Origin: G963678095 sp963678095
GTDB lineage: Bacteria > Bacillota > Negativicutes > Selenomonadales > Selenomonadaceae
Assembly: GCA_963678095.2 (NCBI GenBank)
Contig: OY782746.1
Span: forward strand, 248,001-312,000
DNA length: 64,000 nt
Reading direction: 5' to 3'
The notes beneath the pieces were generated by a model, which was not told where the DNA came from, did not search any database, and worked only from the letters and a program-made list of their open reading frames with translations. Position numbers and translations under genes: made by a program. This document shows, one piece after another, positions 8,821-16,843 of the stretch. Each line of letters starts with the position of its first letter. Position 1 is the first letter of the stretch.

Positions 8821-8834
8821 GTGGTACGTACCAC
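8821..8834. promoter_or_regulatory. Perfect palindromic GntR operator upstream of the regulator gene
   Basis: GTGGTACGTACCAC is a perfect 14-bp palindrome located 21 bases upstream of the regulator start. It shares TACGTACCA with the site in front of agaS. Both features fit operators of HutC-type GntR proteins. Confidence 0.7.
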
Positions 8835-8907
8835 CTTTTATCCATACTATAGCCTACCCCTCAGGCTTTGTCAATAACTATCTGAAAATTCCCGCCGAAT
8901 TACTTAT

Positions 8908-8948
8908 GAAAACACCCGGAGATTTTCAACAAAAAACCTCCGGGTGTT
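8908..8948 (-). terminator. Rho-independent terminator of tyrS
   Basis: An 11-bp perfect stem (8911-8921 with 8938-8948) lies just downstream of the tyrS stop. On the minus strand it is followed by TTTTCAT. The loop contains a T-rich run as well. Confidence 0.75.
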
Positions 8949-8964
8949 CCCGAGCAAAGCGTGG

Positions 8965-10191
8965 TCAGCCTTCAACTAGAACCCGGCAAAAAGTCTTCTT
9001 ACCCTTGCGAATTTTTATCCCATTTGCCAGCTCTTGTCTCGTCCATTGCCGAGCAGCATCCTCGATGCGACTGCCATCGACAAAGACGCCTCCCTGTTCA
9101 ACCAGGCGCCGGGCCTCACTTTTTGACCCTGCCAGCTGGCAGCAAACCAATAGATCAAGAATCCCGGCTGTGCCTGCCGGCAGCTGTTTTGCCGAAAGCT
9201 TACAAGTCGGCATGGCAGCGTCGTCTGCACTGCCACCAAACAATTGCTGCGCGGCCAGCCGTGCTTTCTCAGCCTCTGCCTCACCATGTACCTGTCTTGT
9301 CAGGTCATAGGCGAGAATTTCTTTGGCGTGATTGAGTTCACTGCCCTGCCACTGGGCCATCGCTTCGATTTCCGCAAGCGGTAAAAAGGTCAGCAGGCGA
9401 AGGCATTTTACGACATCAGCATCGGCTATATTTCGCCAGTACTGGAAAAACTCAAACGGGCTCGTTTTTTTCGGATCAAGCCAGACGGCGCCATTGGCAG
9501 TTTTCCCCATTTTGCGCCCTTCTGAATTCATCAGCAGAGTAATCGTCATCGCCTGTGCACTTTCCCCCAGCTTACGGCGAATCAGATCCGCCCCGCCGAG
9601 CATATTAGACCACTGGTCATCGCCGCCAAGCTGCAGATTACAGCCATAGGTTTTAAACAAATGGTAAAAATCATAGGACTGCATCACCATGTAATTGAAT
9701 TCCAGAAAAGACAAGCCTTTTTCCATTCGCTGCTTATAGCATTCAGCCCGCAGCATCGTGTTTACAGAAAAACAACCGCCGACCTCACGCAGCAGATCTA
9801 TATAATTCAGCGCCTTAAGCCACTGCACATTATTTACCAGCAAGGCTTTGTCTTCACCAAAATCAATAAACTGTTCCATCTGCTTTTTAAAGCACTCACA
9901 GTTTTGGGCAATGACCTCCGGCGTGAGTACCGCCCGCAAATCCGTGCGTCCCGACGGATCACCAACATAACCGGTTCCCCCGCCAAGCAAAACCACCGGA
10001 CGATTGCCGGCCAGCTGCAACCGTTTCATCAGAGATAGGGCCATAAAATGACCAACATGCAGGGAATCTGCGGTCGGATCAAAACCAATATAAAAAACAG
10101 CCCGGCCATTGTCGACAAGTTCCCTTACCTCTGCCTCATTTGTGACCTGGGCGACTAGCCCGCGCTTTACCAGCTCTTCATAAATCTTCAT
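8965..10191 (-). CDS. tyrS: Tyrosyl-tRNA synthetase
   Basis: This 408-residue class I aminoacyl-tRNA synthetase charges tRNA-Tyr. The Rossmann domain has the HIGH-equivalent HVGHF (near residue 45), YIGFDPTADSLH, the tyrosine-pocket segment YMVMQSYDF and GGDDQWSNM. The KMSKS loop reads KMGKT. The C-terminus is an S4-like RNA-binding domain (KSEARRLVEQGGVFVDG). Transcription is controlled by the Tyr-specific T-box leader at 10217-10462. Confidence 0.97.
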   Translation of the reverse strand: MKIYEELVKRGLVAQVTNEAEVRELVDNGRAVFYIGFDPTADSLHVGHFMALSLMKRLQLAGNRPVVLLGGGTGYVGDPSGRTDLRAVLTPEVIAQNCECFKKQMEQFIDFGEDKALLVNNVQWLKALNYIDLLREVGGCFSVNTMLRAECYKQRMEKGLSFLEFNYMVMQSYDFYHLFKTYGCNLQLGGDDQWSNMLGGADLIRRKLGESAQAMTITLLMNSEGRKMGKTANGAVWLDPKKTSPFEFFQYWRNIADADVVKCLRLLTFLPLAEIEAMAQWQGSELNHAKEILAYDLTRQVHGEAEAEKARLAAQQLFGGSADDAAMPTCKLSAKQLPAGTAGILDLLVCCQLAGSKSEARRLVEQGGVFVDGSRIEDAARQWTRQELANGIKIRKGKKTFCRVLVEG

Positions 10192-10216
10192 CTTTCTTCC
10201 TCCTCCAAATTAAAAA

Positions 10217-10462
10217 GCCCTCTGCTCAAAATGAGCAGAGGGCAAGTATGCGGTACCACCTCTGGGATCAGAGACTTTTCACAAAGCCTCTCTTAGCAAG
10301 TGCCATTGCACTCCTGCGCGTTATCGGGCGCACCCGGCAAACCCTACTAAAATTCAGGCAGCTGCTCCAAGATGTATTCACACTGACCGATCAACAGCCT
10401 TCCACCACCTGGCTGCTCTCTGTATAATCCAGTCAAAGCTACTCGTTCTCTTCCTCGCATTA
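10217..10462 (-). promoter_or_regulatory. Tyr T-box riboswitch leader of tyrS
   Basis: The minus-strand leader starts with a GAGGAAGAGAACGAGTAG stem I segment (near 10440-10459) and contains the AG-bulge/GGTGG...AAGGCTG elements of stem I. The specifier codon TAC (Tyr) lies at 10374-10376, in GAATACATC. The T-box sequence AGGTGGTACCGC is at 10250-10261. A terminator hairpin (12-bp stem, 10217-10228 with 10232-10243, followed by TTTTT) precedes tyrS. Uncharged tRNA-Tyr would stabilise the antiterminator and allow tyrS transcription. Confidence 0.93.
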
Positions 10463-10512
10463 CAAAATTAATCTGTTTAAAGTCTAAAGGATGGACAATA
10501 AAAAGTAAAGTT

Positions 10513-10530
10513 ACAAAACAGTTGTTTTGT
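10513..10530 (-). terminator. Possible terminator after the TetR gene
   Basis: ACAAAAC and GTTTTGT form a 7-bp stem with a 4-nt loop, followed on the minus strand by AACTTTACTTTTTATT. It lies 11 bases past the TetR stop and before the T-box leader. The stem is AT-rich, so it may be weak. Confidence 0.45.
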
Positions 10531-10540
10531 GACAAGACAA

Positions 10541-11071
10541 TCATCCGATATACTGCAGCAGCTTTTGGGGCAGCGTCTGTTTGAGAAGCTTCACCAGTCG
10601 CTGCTGCGGCAGCTTCATGCCAGAAAGCAGCCATTCAATCACCATATCTGTCCCGCCACGAGCTGCAAATTCAATAGCAAATTGCAACTCCTCATCGGCC
10701 AGATCTGCACCATGCTGCCGCAAATAAACCTCATAAGTCCGCCGGGTGATGGAAACATCAAACTGCCGCAAACCGTTGATATCATGGGTTGTATAGGCAT
10801 TTTTCAGCACCCGGTGCTTTGCCTTATAAAAGTCGAGATGCGCCAGCATAGCCGTCTCCCAAGCAACCTCCTCTTTTATTCGTCCAAAACTCGCCTCATA
10901 AAAGCGCGCAAAATACCAGGTAACAAGATCGTATTTATCCCTAAAGCAGCGATAAAAAGTCTTGCGTGAAACACCCGCGGCACTGGAAATTTCAATTACC
11001 GACACCGCATCTATACTTTTGTATTGCAACAACTGCTCCAGCGCTGCTGCAAGTTTTTCTCTACTATCCAT
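10541..11071 (-). CDS. TetR-family transcriptional regulator
   Basis: The 176-residue protein has an N-terminal HTH (residues 1-50, with ISSAAGVSRKTFYRCFRDKYDLV as the recognition region) and a C-terminal domain like the TetR_C_8/DhaS group of regulators. The target is unknown. No divergent gene lies next to it, and the preceding gene (DUF2971) starts about 50 bases away with much more AT-rich sequence. Confidence 0.85.
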   Translation of the reverse strand: MDSREKLAAALEQLLQYKSIDAVSVIEISSAAGVSRKTFYRCFRDKYDLVTWYFARFYEASFGRIKEEVAWETAMLAHLDFYKAKHRVLKNAYTTHDINGLRQFDVSITRRTYEVYLRQHGADLADEELQFAIEFAARGGTDMVIEWLLSGMKLPQQRLVKLLKQTLPQKLLQYIG

Positions 11072-11124
11072 TTCCCTGCCGCCCTCCTCGGTTATAGTTT
11101 ATTAGTTATTCCGAGTAGATTTTA

Positions 11125-11838
11125 TCACATGTTATTTATAATATATTTTTTGTAACTGGTACCATCCCCCCTAGGGGGCGTACCATCATAATAAAATTCT
11201 ATAGTGTCTTTTATCGGTACAGTATAAACATACTTTACTTTTATATTCATTTTACTAGTATATTTTTTAATCTTATCTACATTTTCTGGTATTACTTTGC
11301 ACCCTAATATTACACTTTCAATATCTGTTAAATCAAAATTAAAATACGCATCTTCTGAAATAAACCTGTACTCTCCTTCATGACTCCAATCCATACTTTT
11401 ATATAATAAAGCATTCTTTACATAACTATTTAATTGTTTTACGTTAACTGGCTGATGAGGAACAACATCTATATATGGCGGCTTGTAAATAACTTTATTT
11501 AATTTAGACATTACACCCTGTGTATTAAACTCTATAGCAAAGCCTTTATAATCAGAAGCATAATATGCCCACATCGCTTTACTGCGTATGTTCGCTGCCA
11601 TAGATAGCACCTTATATTTACTCAAATAATTTCTGGCATTTTTATTAAATTTCCCCATATTTAAAACGATGCTATCTCCAGCAGTACTGGTGTATATTGG
11701 AAGCAATTCACCCTCAAAAGGATCATTTAAGTCTTTTACAGGTGCCATATATAATCTCTTTTCTTTAAATATTTGTTCCCAAAATACATTATCAAAACTT
11801 CTAAATTTATATATCAACTTAGGCATCATTACATCCAT
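11125..11838 (-). CDS. DUF2971 family protein
   Basis: The 237-residue protein starts with the family pattern KLIYKFRSFDNVFWEQIFKEKRLYMAPVKDLNDPFEGEL (about residues 7-45) and carries AMWAYYASDYKGFAIEFN, the second conserved block of DUF2971. Function is unknown; members occur in accessory regions and near mobile elements. The gene is clearly more AT-rich than tyrS, tetR and the genes to its right, which suggests recent transfer. Start choice is uncertain: two further Met codons lie within the first five residues. Confidence 0.8.
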   Translation of the reverse strand: MDVMMPKLIYKFRSFDNVFWEQIFKEKRLYMAPVKDLNDPFEGELLPIYTSTAGDSIVLNMGKFNKNARNYLSKYKVLSMAANIRSKAMWAYYASDYKGFAIEFNTQGVMSKLNKVIYKPPYIDVVPHQPVNVKQLNSYVKNALLYKSMDWSHEGEYRFISEDAYFNFDLTDIESVILGCKVIPENVDKIKKYTSKMNIKVKYVYTVPIKDTIEFYYDGTPPRGDGTSYKKYIINNM

Positions 11839-11979
11839 ATTAATAATATAGTCCTTTCTATGTCATAAAACGATAGCAATTATACCTCATATATTAAAGT
11901 ACTGAGTAAATATACTAATTTCAATAAAACCTGCAAGCCCTATATTCTAAAAACTTACAGGCTTTAGTAACATACTCGT

Positions 11980-12366
11980 TCAGTACGAAATTTCCACCTT
12001 GCCGTCTTCTCCGATCAGGATTTCGGCTTCACTTTCGCCCTCATCGATGGCAATATAGCTTATCGTTCCAGACTCTTCATCCGTCTCCGGGTCGGATAAG
12101 GTAACCCCGTGCTCCTGAAACCAGGTGATAACAGCTTCTCTATTTTTGAACTCCGCTTCCTTAAGCAAATGTTCGATAACATGCCGGTCGGCACCGACAT
12201 TGCCGATGGCAAAGTCTGCCAGGCAATCCGGGCAGATACCGCGCTGCACACCGGCAAAAAAACTAAAGGCCAGCTCTTTCTCCTCCTTGCAGTAAAAGCA
12301 GCTGCCCTGATCTGCCCCTGCCCAGTTATACATATTTTCATATTTGACTTTCTTTTTAAATGTCAT
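11980..12366 (-). CDS. Zinc-ribbon hypothetical protein
   Basis: The 128-residue protein has two CxxC pairs (CFYC and CPDC, about residues 22-25 and 40-43) that could bind one zinc ion. An acidic C-terminal half follows, with strand-like stretches (IAIDEGESEAEILIGEDGK). I do not recognise a named family. Confidence 0.7.
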   Translation of the reverse strand: MTFKKKVKYENMYNWAGADQGSCFYCKEEKELAFSFFAGVQRGICPDCLADFAIGNVGADRHVIEHLLKEAEFKNREAVITWFQEHGVTLSDPETDEESGTISYIAIDEGESEAEILIGEDGKVEISY

Positions 12367-12505
12367 CTCTCATTCATCTCCAATTTTCAGCTTAAAGGTT
12401 TATTGGAATTATACCATAATTTTCTATAAGAACAAGTCATAGCTCCCCTGCCAGCATGCACGGAATAAACACCACCGCTGCTGCAATGGCAATACGGACG
12501 ACAAA

Positions 12506-13006
12506 TCAGTCTTTTCCCAAAACCTTTCCTGCTGTATTATCGGCTGCTTTCATTTCTTCTTCCAGCAAAATAATCCGCTCGGCAAAATAATCAAACATAT
12601 CGGTCAGCAGCTCCGTATAATGCGGTGGAATTTGCTCGGCCTGCTCAAACATTTTCTTGAAGCACGATTCGTATATATATTTTGAATACTGCTCATACAA
12701 GGCCTCACCGGCACTTGTTACCCGCAGATAAATATCCTTTTGATTGCCCGGCTGTTGGAATTTTTCCAAGAGACCCTTCTCCATCAATTTTTTGACATTT
12801 TTTGAAAAGGCTCCCCGGGTAATTCCTAGCCGTTTGGCAATTTCAATCATTTTTTGATTTTCATTTTCCAGCACATATTCTATAACCTGAATCTGCGCCG
12901 CCGAAAACAATATATCGGTATGATAGCTCAACTGCTTATTATACATCGCCGCATAGGCATTTCCATACTTAATGATTTTTTCCACAAAAAGACGATGCTT
13001 GGCCAT
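12506..13006 (-). CDS. MarR-family transcriptional regulator
   Basis: A winged-helix MarR domain is clear: AQIQVIEYVLENENQKMIEIAKRLGITRGAFSKNVKKLMEKGLLEKF covers the HTH and the start of the wing. From the Met at 13006 the protein has 166 residues, normal for the family. The frame stays open to 13096, but that stretch contains the terminator hairpin of the upstream hydrolase gene (13045-13081), so the longer start is unlikely. A TTG with GGGAG upstream at 13021 is an alternative. It is probably the regulator of the hydrolase promoter at 13933-13967. Confidence 0.85.
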   Translation of the reverse strand: MAKHRLFVEKIIKYGNAYAAMYNKQLSYHTDILFSAAQIQVIEYVLENENQKMIEIAKRLGITRGAFSKNVKKLMEKGLLEKFQQPGNQKDIYLRVTSAGEALYEQYSKYIYESCFKKMFEQAEQIPPHYTELLTDMFDYFAERIILLEEEMKAADNTAGKVLGKD

Positions 13007-13039
13007 CCATTCCAGTTTCAACAATACCAGCTCCCTGCA

Positions 13040-13081
13040 AAAAAGCATCCTGCTATTGCTCCAGACAAATAAACAGGATGC
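13040..13081 (-). terminator. Terminator between the hydrolase and marR genes
   Basis: GCATCCTG (13045-13052) pairs with CAGGATGC (13074-13081). On the minus strand the stem is followed by TTTTTTGC. It ends the hydrolase transcript 18 bases past its stop codon. Confidence 0.75.
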
Positions 13082-13098
13082 TTTTCCTCTATCCATTT

Positions 13099-13908
13099 TT
13101 AAAGGTGTTTATTTATCCACGCAACGATCTCAGCCATGATTTCAGGGTGGCGTGGTTCGTTCAGTATTTCATGATAGAGCTTTGCATAAATTTTAAGTTC
13201 CTTATCGGTTGAAGCTATATCCCCGAAGAGCTCACGCGAATCCTGCTCAGATACGAGCTGATCCTCACAGCCATGAAGTAGCAGTGCCGGAGCCGTAAAC
13301 TGTCGTTTATGCTCTTTGAGCCATTCAATCCCGGCCAGCAAAGCCCGGAACAGACCGACACTGACTTCCATCAACACAAGCGGATCTTCCATATACGCCT
13401 TGACCACAGCCTGATCCGTACAGATCAGATTCCCCAGACTGTTTGGCAGGTATTGTGTTGCCGAAAGCTCCGGGCCTACGCCCTGTAAAAGCTTGCGATT
13501 GTCGCGGGTAAGCGCCCCGGACAGAATGATTCCGGCCGCTTTGTCCGGATATTTCGTACCAAAGCAGGCAGTGGCAAACCCGCCCATGCTGTGACCAAGC
13601 ACAAACACTGGCAATCCCGGATTTTCCTTCCGGGCCAATTCAAAGACAACATTCACATCTTCAATAATTTCATTAAAATCCTGGTAATACGCTCTGGCTC
13701 CTTCGGATTTGCCATGCCCGCGATGGTCAAACCGGTATACCGCCAGCTGGCTTTCATTGAATACCGCCGCCAGTTCCTCATATCGCCCCAGATGTTCTGC
13801 CAGTCCGTGCACGACAACCACAACGCCTGTACTGTTCTCTGGCACGGCCTTTACGACCCGCAGTATGGTTCCATCAAAAGATTTTTCCTGAAATTCTTTC
13901 CGTTGCAA
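13099..13908 (-). CDS. Alpha/beta hydrolase, monoacylglycerol lipase / lysophospholipase-like
   Basis: This serine hydrolase has the oxyanion segment VVVHGLAEHLGRY, the nucleophile elbow GHSMGG, the acid residue region LLLHGCEDQLVSEQD and a late His in YHEILNEP, matching monoacylglycerol lipase/PldB-type enzymes. It probably hydrolyses lysophospholipids or monoglycerides in the cytoplasm, since no signal peptide is seen. The frame is open to 13989, but that would read through the promoter/operator. AAAGGAG lies 8 bases before a TTG at 13908, the likely start (269 residues). Confidence 0.85.
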   Translation of the reverse strand: MQRKEFQEKSFDGTILRVVKAVPENSTGVVVVVHGLAEHLGRYEELAAVFNESQLAVYRFDHRGHGKSEGARAYYQDFNEIIEDVNVVFELARKENPGLPVFVLGHSMGGFATACFGTKYPDKAAGIILSGALTRDNRKLLQGVGPELSATQYLPNSLGNLICTDQAVVKAYMEDPLVLMEVSVGLFRALLAGIEWLKEHKRQFTAPALLLHGCEDQLVSEQDSRELFGDIASTDKELKIYAKLYHEILNEPRHPEIMAEIVAWINKHL

Positions 13909-13932
13909 AATATCAGCTCCTTTTCTTTTTCT

Positions 13933-13967
13933 GACATTATTGTATTCCAAGGAAACAATAATGTCTA
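13933..13967 (-). promoter_or_regulatory. Hydrolase promoter overlapped by an 11-bp inverted repeat
   Basis: On the minus strand, TAGACA (13962-13967) and TACAAT (13939-13944) are separated by exactly 17 bases. A perfect inverted repeat, GACATTATTGT (13933-13943) and ACAATAATGTC (13955-13965), spans the promoter. This architecture fits repression by the neighbouring MarR protein. Confidence 0.7.
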
Positions 13968-14072
13968 TAGGTTTTGCCAATATTTCCATTTTTTATATTA
14001 TTTCTATCTTGTTGCCATTTTAATGGCTAAAAACTTAATTTCGGCTATTAAAAGCAAAGCTTTCTACCCGCT

Positions 14073-15197
14073 TTACGAAATATCTTTTGCCACTTCTCCA
14101 GCCAGGCTTTCTATTTCCCACCAGGCAGAAAAATCCTGTGACTTGCCGAAAGGCCGTACAACTGCTCCCATTTCCGGGGTCAAAAGTTCGTAGGGCTTGT
14201 CCTGACTAGCGGCAACGATCCTCTTATACGGCTCATCCCAGTCATGAAAGCTCAGGGAAAATTTCCCGCTGTGCGCGGGCAGCACGGTCCTGGCACCAAG
14301 ATCCACTGCCGCCTGCGAAGATTCCTCCGGCATCATATGAATATTAGCCCAGTCCGAATTATATTGTCCATTTTCCATAATCGCCAGATCAAAACCATTA
14401 AACTGTCGACCGATTTCCTTAAAATGTGGTCCGTAGCCACCATCCCCGCTGTAAAACACGCGCCGCTCCGGCGTCACAAAAGCAAAAGCCCCCCACAGCG
14501 TCTGGTTGCGCTTTAGCATTCGTCCGGAAAAATGCTGCGTCGGCAATACATGCACGGAAAAATCGTTCCCGATTGACACCTCAGAAAACCAATCAGCCTC
14601 CTTCACCCGGTCAGAGGAATAGCCCCATTGCTCAAAATACTCACCCACGCCGAGCGGACAGACAACGGCCTTTACCTGCTTACGCAGAGCAGTAACCGTC
14701 GGATAATCCAGATGATCCCAATGATCATGCGATACCACCAGCAAATCAATCGGCGGCATATCCTCCGCCGTATAGATATAGCTGGTAGAAAACGCCTTGT
14801 TCAAGAAGGAAAACGGCGCTGCATAACTGCTCAGTACCGGGTCAATAAGAATCCGCCGTCCATCCAGCTGCAGATAAAAAGAGGAGTGCCCCAGCCAGAT
14901 CACGAGGTCATCGGCAAGGGAAAGATTTTTCAAGTCGGTCTTCATCACCGGCAAGGGTTCCCCAGGGACACGCCGCGGGCTGGACTCAAACAAAAATTTC
15001 CGCAGAGCTCGCCCACTGCTTCCCCCAGCCATGGTTTGCACCGGCACTGGAGATTGAAACTTCCCGGCTATATAATGTGGTGAGTCCTGTATCTTTTTAA
15101 GTCGTGCGCCGGATGGTTCATTTTTCCATGCCGGATTTTGCCGATAATACAAGACCCCGCCTCCCAGCAAAACCAATAAAAACATTCCTATCAGCAT
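14073..15197 (-). CDS. Membrane-anchored metallo-beta-lactamase-fold hydrolase (NAPE-PLD/RomA-like)
   Basis: The 374-residue protein starts with a hydrophobic anchor (residues 2-18). A metallo-beta-lactamase fold follows, with SHDHWDHLDY (two-metal HxHxDH motif), LPTQHFSGR, YSGDGGYG and LPAHSGKF. The length and the motif spacing resemble the NAPE-PLD/RomA/UPF0173 group acting on phospholipid-like or outer-envelope substrates. A MerR-type promoter dyad lies upstream at 15283-15313. Confidence 0.85.
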   Translation of the reverse strand: MLIGMFLLVLLGGGVLYYRQNPAWKNEPSGARLKKIQDSPHYIAGKFQSPVPVQTMAGGSSGRALRKFLFESSPRRVPGEPLPVMKTDLKNLSLADDLVIWLGHSSFYLQLDGRRILIDPVLSSYAAPFSFLNKAFSTSYIYTAEDMPPIDLLVVSHDHWDHLDYPTVTALRKQVKAVVCPLGVGEYFEQWGYSSDRVKEADWFSEVSIGNDFSVHVLPTQHFSGRMLKRNQTLWGAFAFVTPERRVFYSGDGGYGPHFKEIGRQFNGFDLAIMENGQYNSDWANIHMMPEESSQAAVDLGARTVLPAHSGKFSLSFHDWDEPYKRIVAASQDKPYELLTPEMGAVVRPFGKSQDFSAWWEIESLAGEVAKDIS

Positions 15198-15282
15198 CTG
15201 TACCGCCTCCTGTTTTCACTATGCCTTCAATTTAATCGTTCAAGTTGAAAATTCACTGAAAGCACGATTTTCATTCTTCTCC

Positions 15283-15313
15283 GTTTTACCATATGGAGTA
15301 TGCTCCAGGTCAA
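15283..15313 (-). promoter_or_regulatory. MerR-type promoter with dyad in a 19-bp spacer
   Basis: On the minus strand, TTGACC (15308-15313) and TAAAAC (15283-15288) are separated by 19 bases. The spacer contains TGGAG-CATA-CTCCA. Long spacers with a central dyad are the hallmark of MerR-family activation. The -10 is a poor match, so this is tentative. It sits 86 bases upstream of the metallo-hydrolase gene. Confidence 0.45.
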
Positions 15314-15349
15314 GTAAAACTTCAGGAAGGCTTTTCCTAATAGCGAAGC

Positions 15350-16612
15350 TTACTGTAGCAGCAAACGACAAAACTCCTGCAGACTCTCCTCCTCGGCAGC
15401 ATTTACAGCAAACAATTCCAGCGCCTGCTGCAAGTACATGCTGTCGTGGCCGACTTCACGCGCATTGAGCCGCACAATCTCAATCACCGTGGCTTCCGGC
15501 AGTTCCCCGGGCGCAGCTGCCTGGGCTGCCATAACCTGTGCCCGGCCAATAAAGAATTGTAGCAACAGATACACCCATTGCCGGTAAAATTCTTCCTTTT
15601 CTTCCGTAATAAAAATATTCTTAAATACTTCATTTACGAGATAATTCTCCCACATAGAGGCATATTTCGGTAAAAAGAACAGTTGATAAAGCTCGCGGTC
15701 CTCCTTATATTGGAGCAACCCCCGTTCAGACGGGAGCCCGTCTGCCGCCAATTGCCAGCGCTCAATTGCCCGGTCAATATTTTCGCAAAATCCTGTCCGC
15801 AAGACAGGATTTTGCCTGCGCTGAAAAAGCAGGCGCCCAATTGCCGTCAGCTGCCGGCGGGCAAGCGCATCCGTCAATTCCCCTGTTCCCGTCGCCTCAG
15901 CCCCCGGAGCCTCAAGTAGCTGCGCTTCATACTCTGCCGCCAGCTGCAAAAAGCGTTTTTCCCCATGATGGCCTGACACGGCACCTGCCTGCCAGAAAAA
16001 AGCATTGGCCTGCCGCAGGCGCACTGGTAAAGGATGCTTTCGATCCTGCAAAATCCGTATCAAAAGCCGGCGCAGTGGCAGACAATGCGCATTCAGCCGC
16101 TGCCCCTTATCCGTAATCCGCAGGCCCTCAAGCTCTGCCACAGCGATCTTTTTCGTCAGCAGCTCAAGCGGCTTCTGCCGACTAAGCACCAACCGTGCAA
16201 CCTCCGGACAAGATACACATAAGGACCGCTCTACATAGGCCTCATTCCAGATATAGATCACCCGCGGATATGTACGACAGGTCTCAGATAAATTCACTTC
16301 CTCCGTCTGGCGCTGGATCATACACAAGCCATCATTGCACAAAAACAGACAGCGCTTGCCTTTTCCCATCCGGATACAGGCCACATCCTGCAATCCGTTT
16401 TCTGTTTCCTCCGGCCGATGAACAATGGCCCGCGACAGCATCTCTTTAAATTCCGGGTCATGCACCTTACGATAGCGCTCACATGTCTGTTCATCAATGA
16501 CGATTTCCCATCCCTGACAGCAGGTATCCGGACAGAAGGTTCCGGTGCAGACAAACTCCTCCATATAATCAGGTTCGATCCCCTCGAGCCAAATCTCATC
16601 CTTATCTTGCAA
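15350..16612 (-). CDS. fliB: Flagellin lysine-N-methylase
   Basis: The 420-residue protein matches the FliB family: an N-terminal cysteine-rich part (CTGTFCPDTCCQGWEI, CLFLCNDGLCMIQ, SETCRTYPR, CVSCPEVARL) followed by a helical C-terminal region. FliB methylates surface lysines of flagellin; the cysteines may hold a metal or Fe-S cofactor. The first codon is TTG at 16612 with AGAGGG ten bases upstream. No flagellar gene lies within the window. Confidence 0.88.
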   Translation of the reverse strand: MQDKDEIWLEGIEPDYMEEFVCTGTFCPDTCCQGWEIVIDEQTCERYRKVHDPEFKEMLSRAIVHRPEETENGLQDVACIRMGKGKRCLFLCNDGLCMIQRQTEEVNLSETCRTYPRVIYIWNEAYVERSLCVSCPEVARLVLSRQKPLELLTKKIAVAELEGLRITDKGQRLNAHCLPLRRLLIRILQDRKHPLPVRLRQANAFFWQAGAVSGHHGEKRFLQLAAEYEAQLLEAPGAEATGTGELTDALARRQLTAIGRLLFQRRQNPVLRTGFCENIDRAIERWQLAADGLPSERGLLQYKEDRELYQLFFLPKYASMWENYLVNEVFKNIFITEEKEEFYRQWVYLLLQFFIGRAQVMAAQAAAPGELPEATVIEIVRLNAREVGHDSMYLQQALELFAVNAAEEESLQEFCRLLLQ

Positions 16613-16762
16613 ATAAAAGCATCCCTCTCTGAACGACTTTTTCCGTCAGCTGCAAAAGAAGATATCCATAAACTATTTCCACCGGCGGACAAAACTTTTC
16701 CTTCACAGCTTACAATCCCTTTGCCCGAAAGTCAAATTTTGCCATAAAAATCTTGTAAGCAG

Positions 16763-16797
16763 CAAAAAAGCTCGCCCGGAATATAATCCGGACGAGC
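16763..16797 (-). terminator. Terminator of the LDH-family gene
   Basis: An 11-bp stem with one mismatch (16770-16780 with 16787-16797) is followed on the minus strand by a TTTTTTG run. It lies 47 bases downstream of the dehydrogenase stop. Confidence 0.8.
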
Positions 16798-16843
16798 AAA
16801 TAGCGCTTAAAACACACTCTGCTATTTTCTACGAAGCTTCCCA

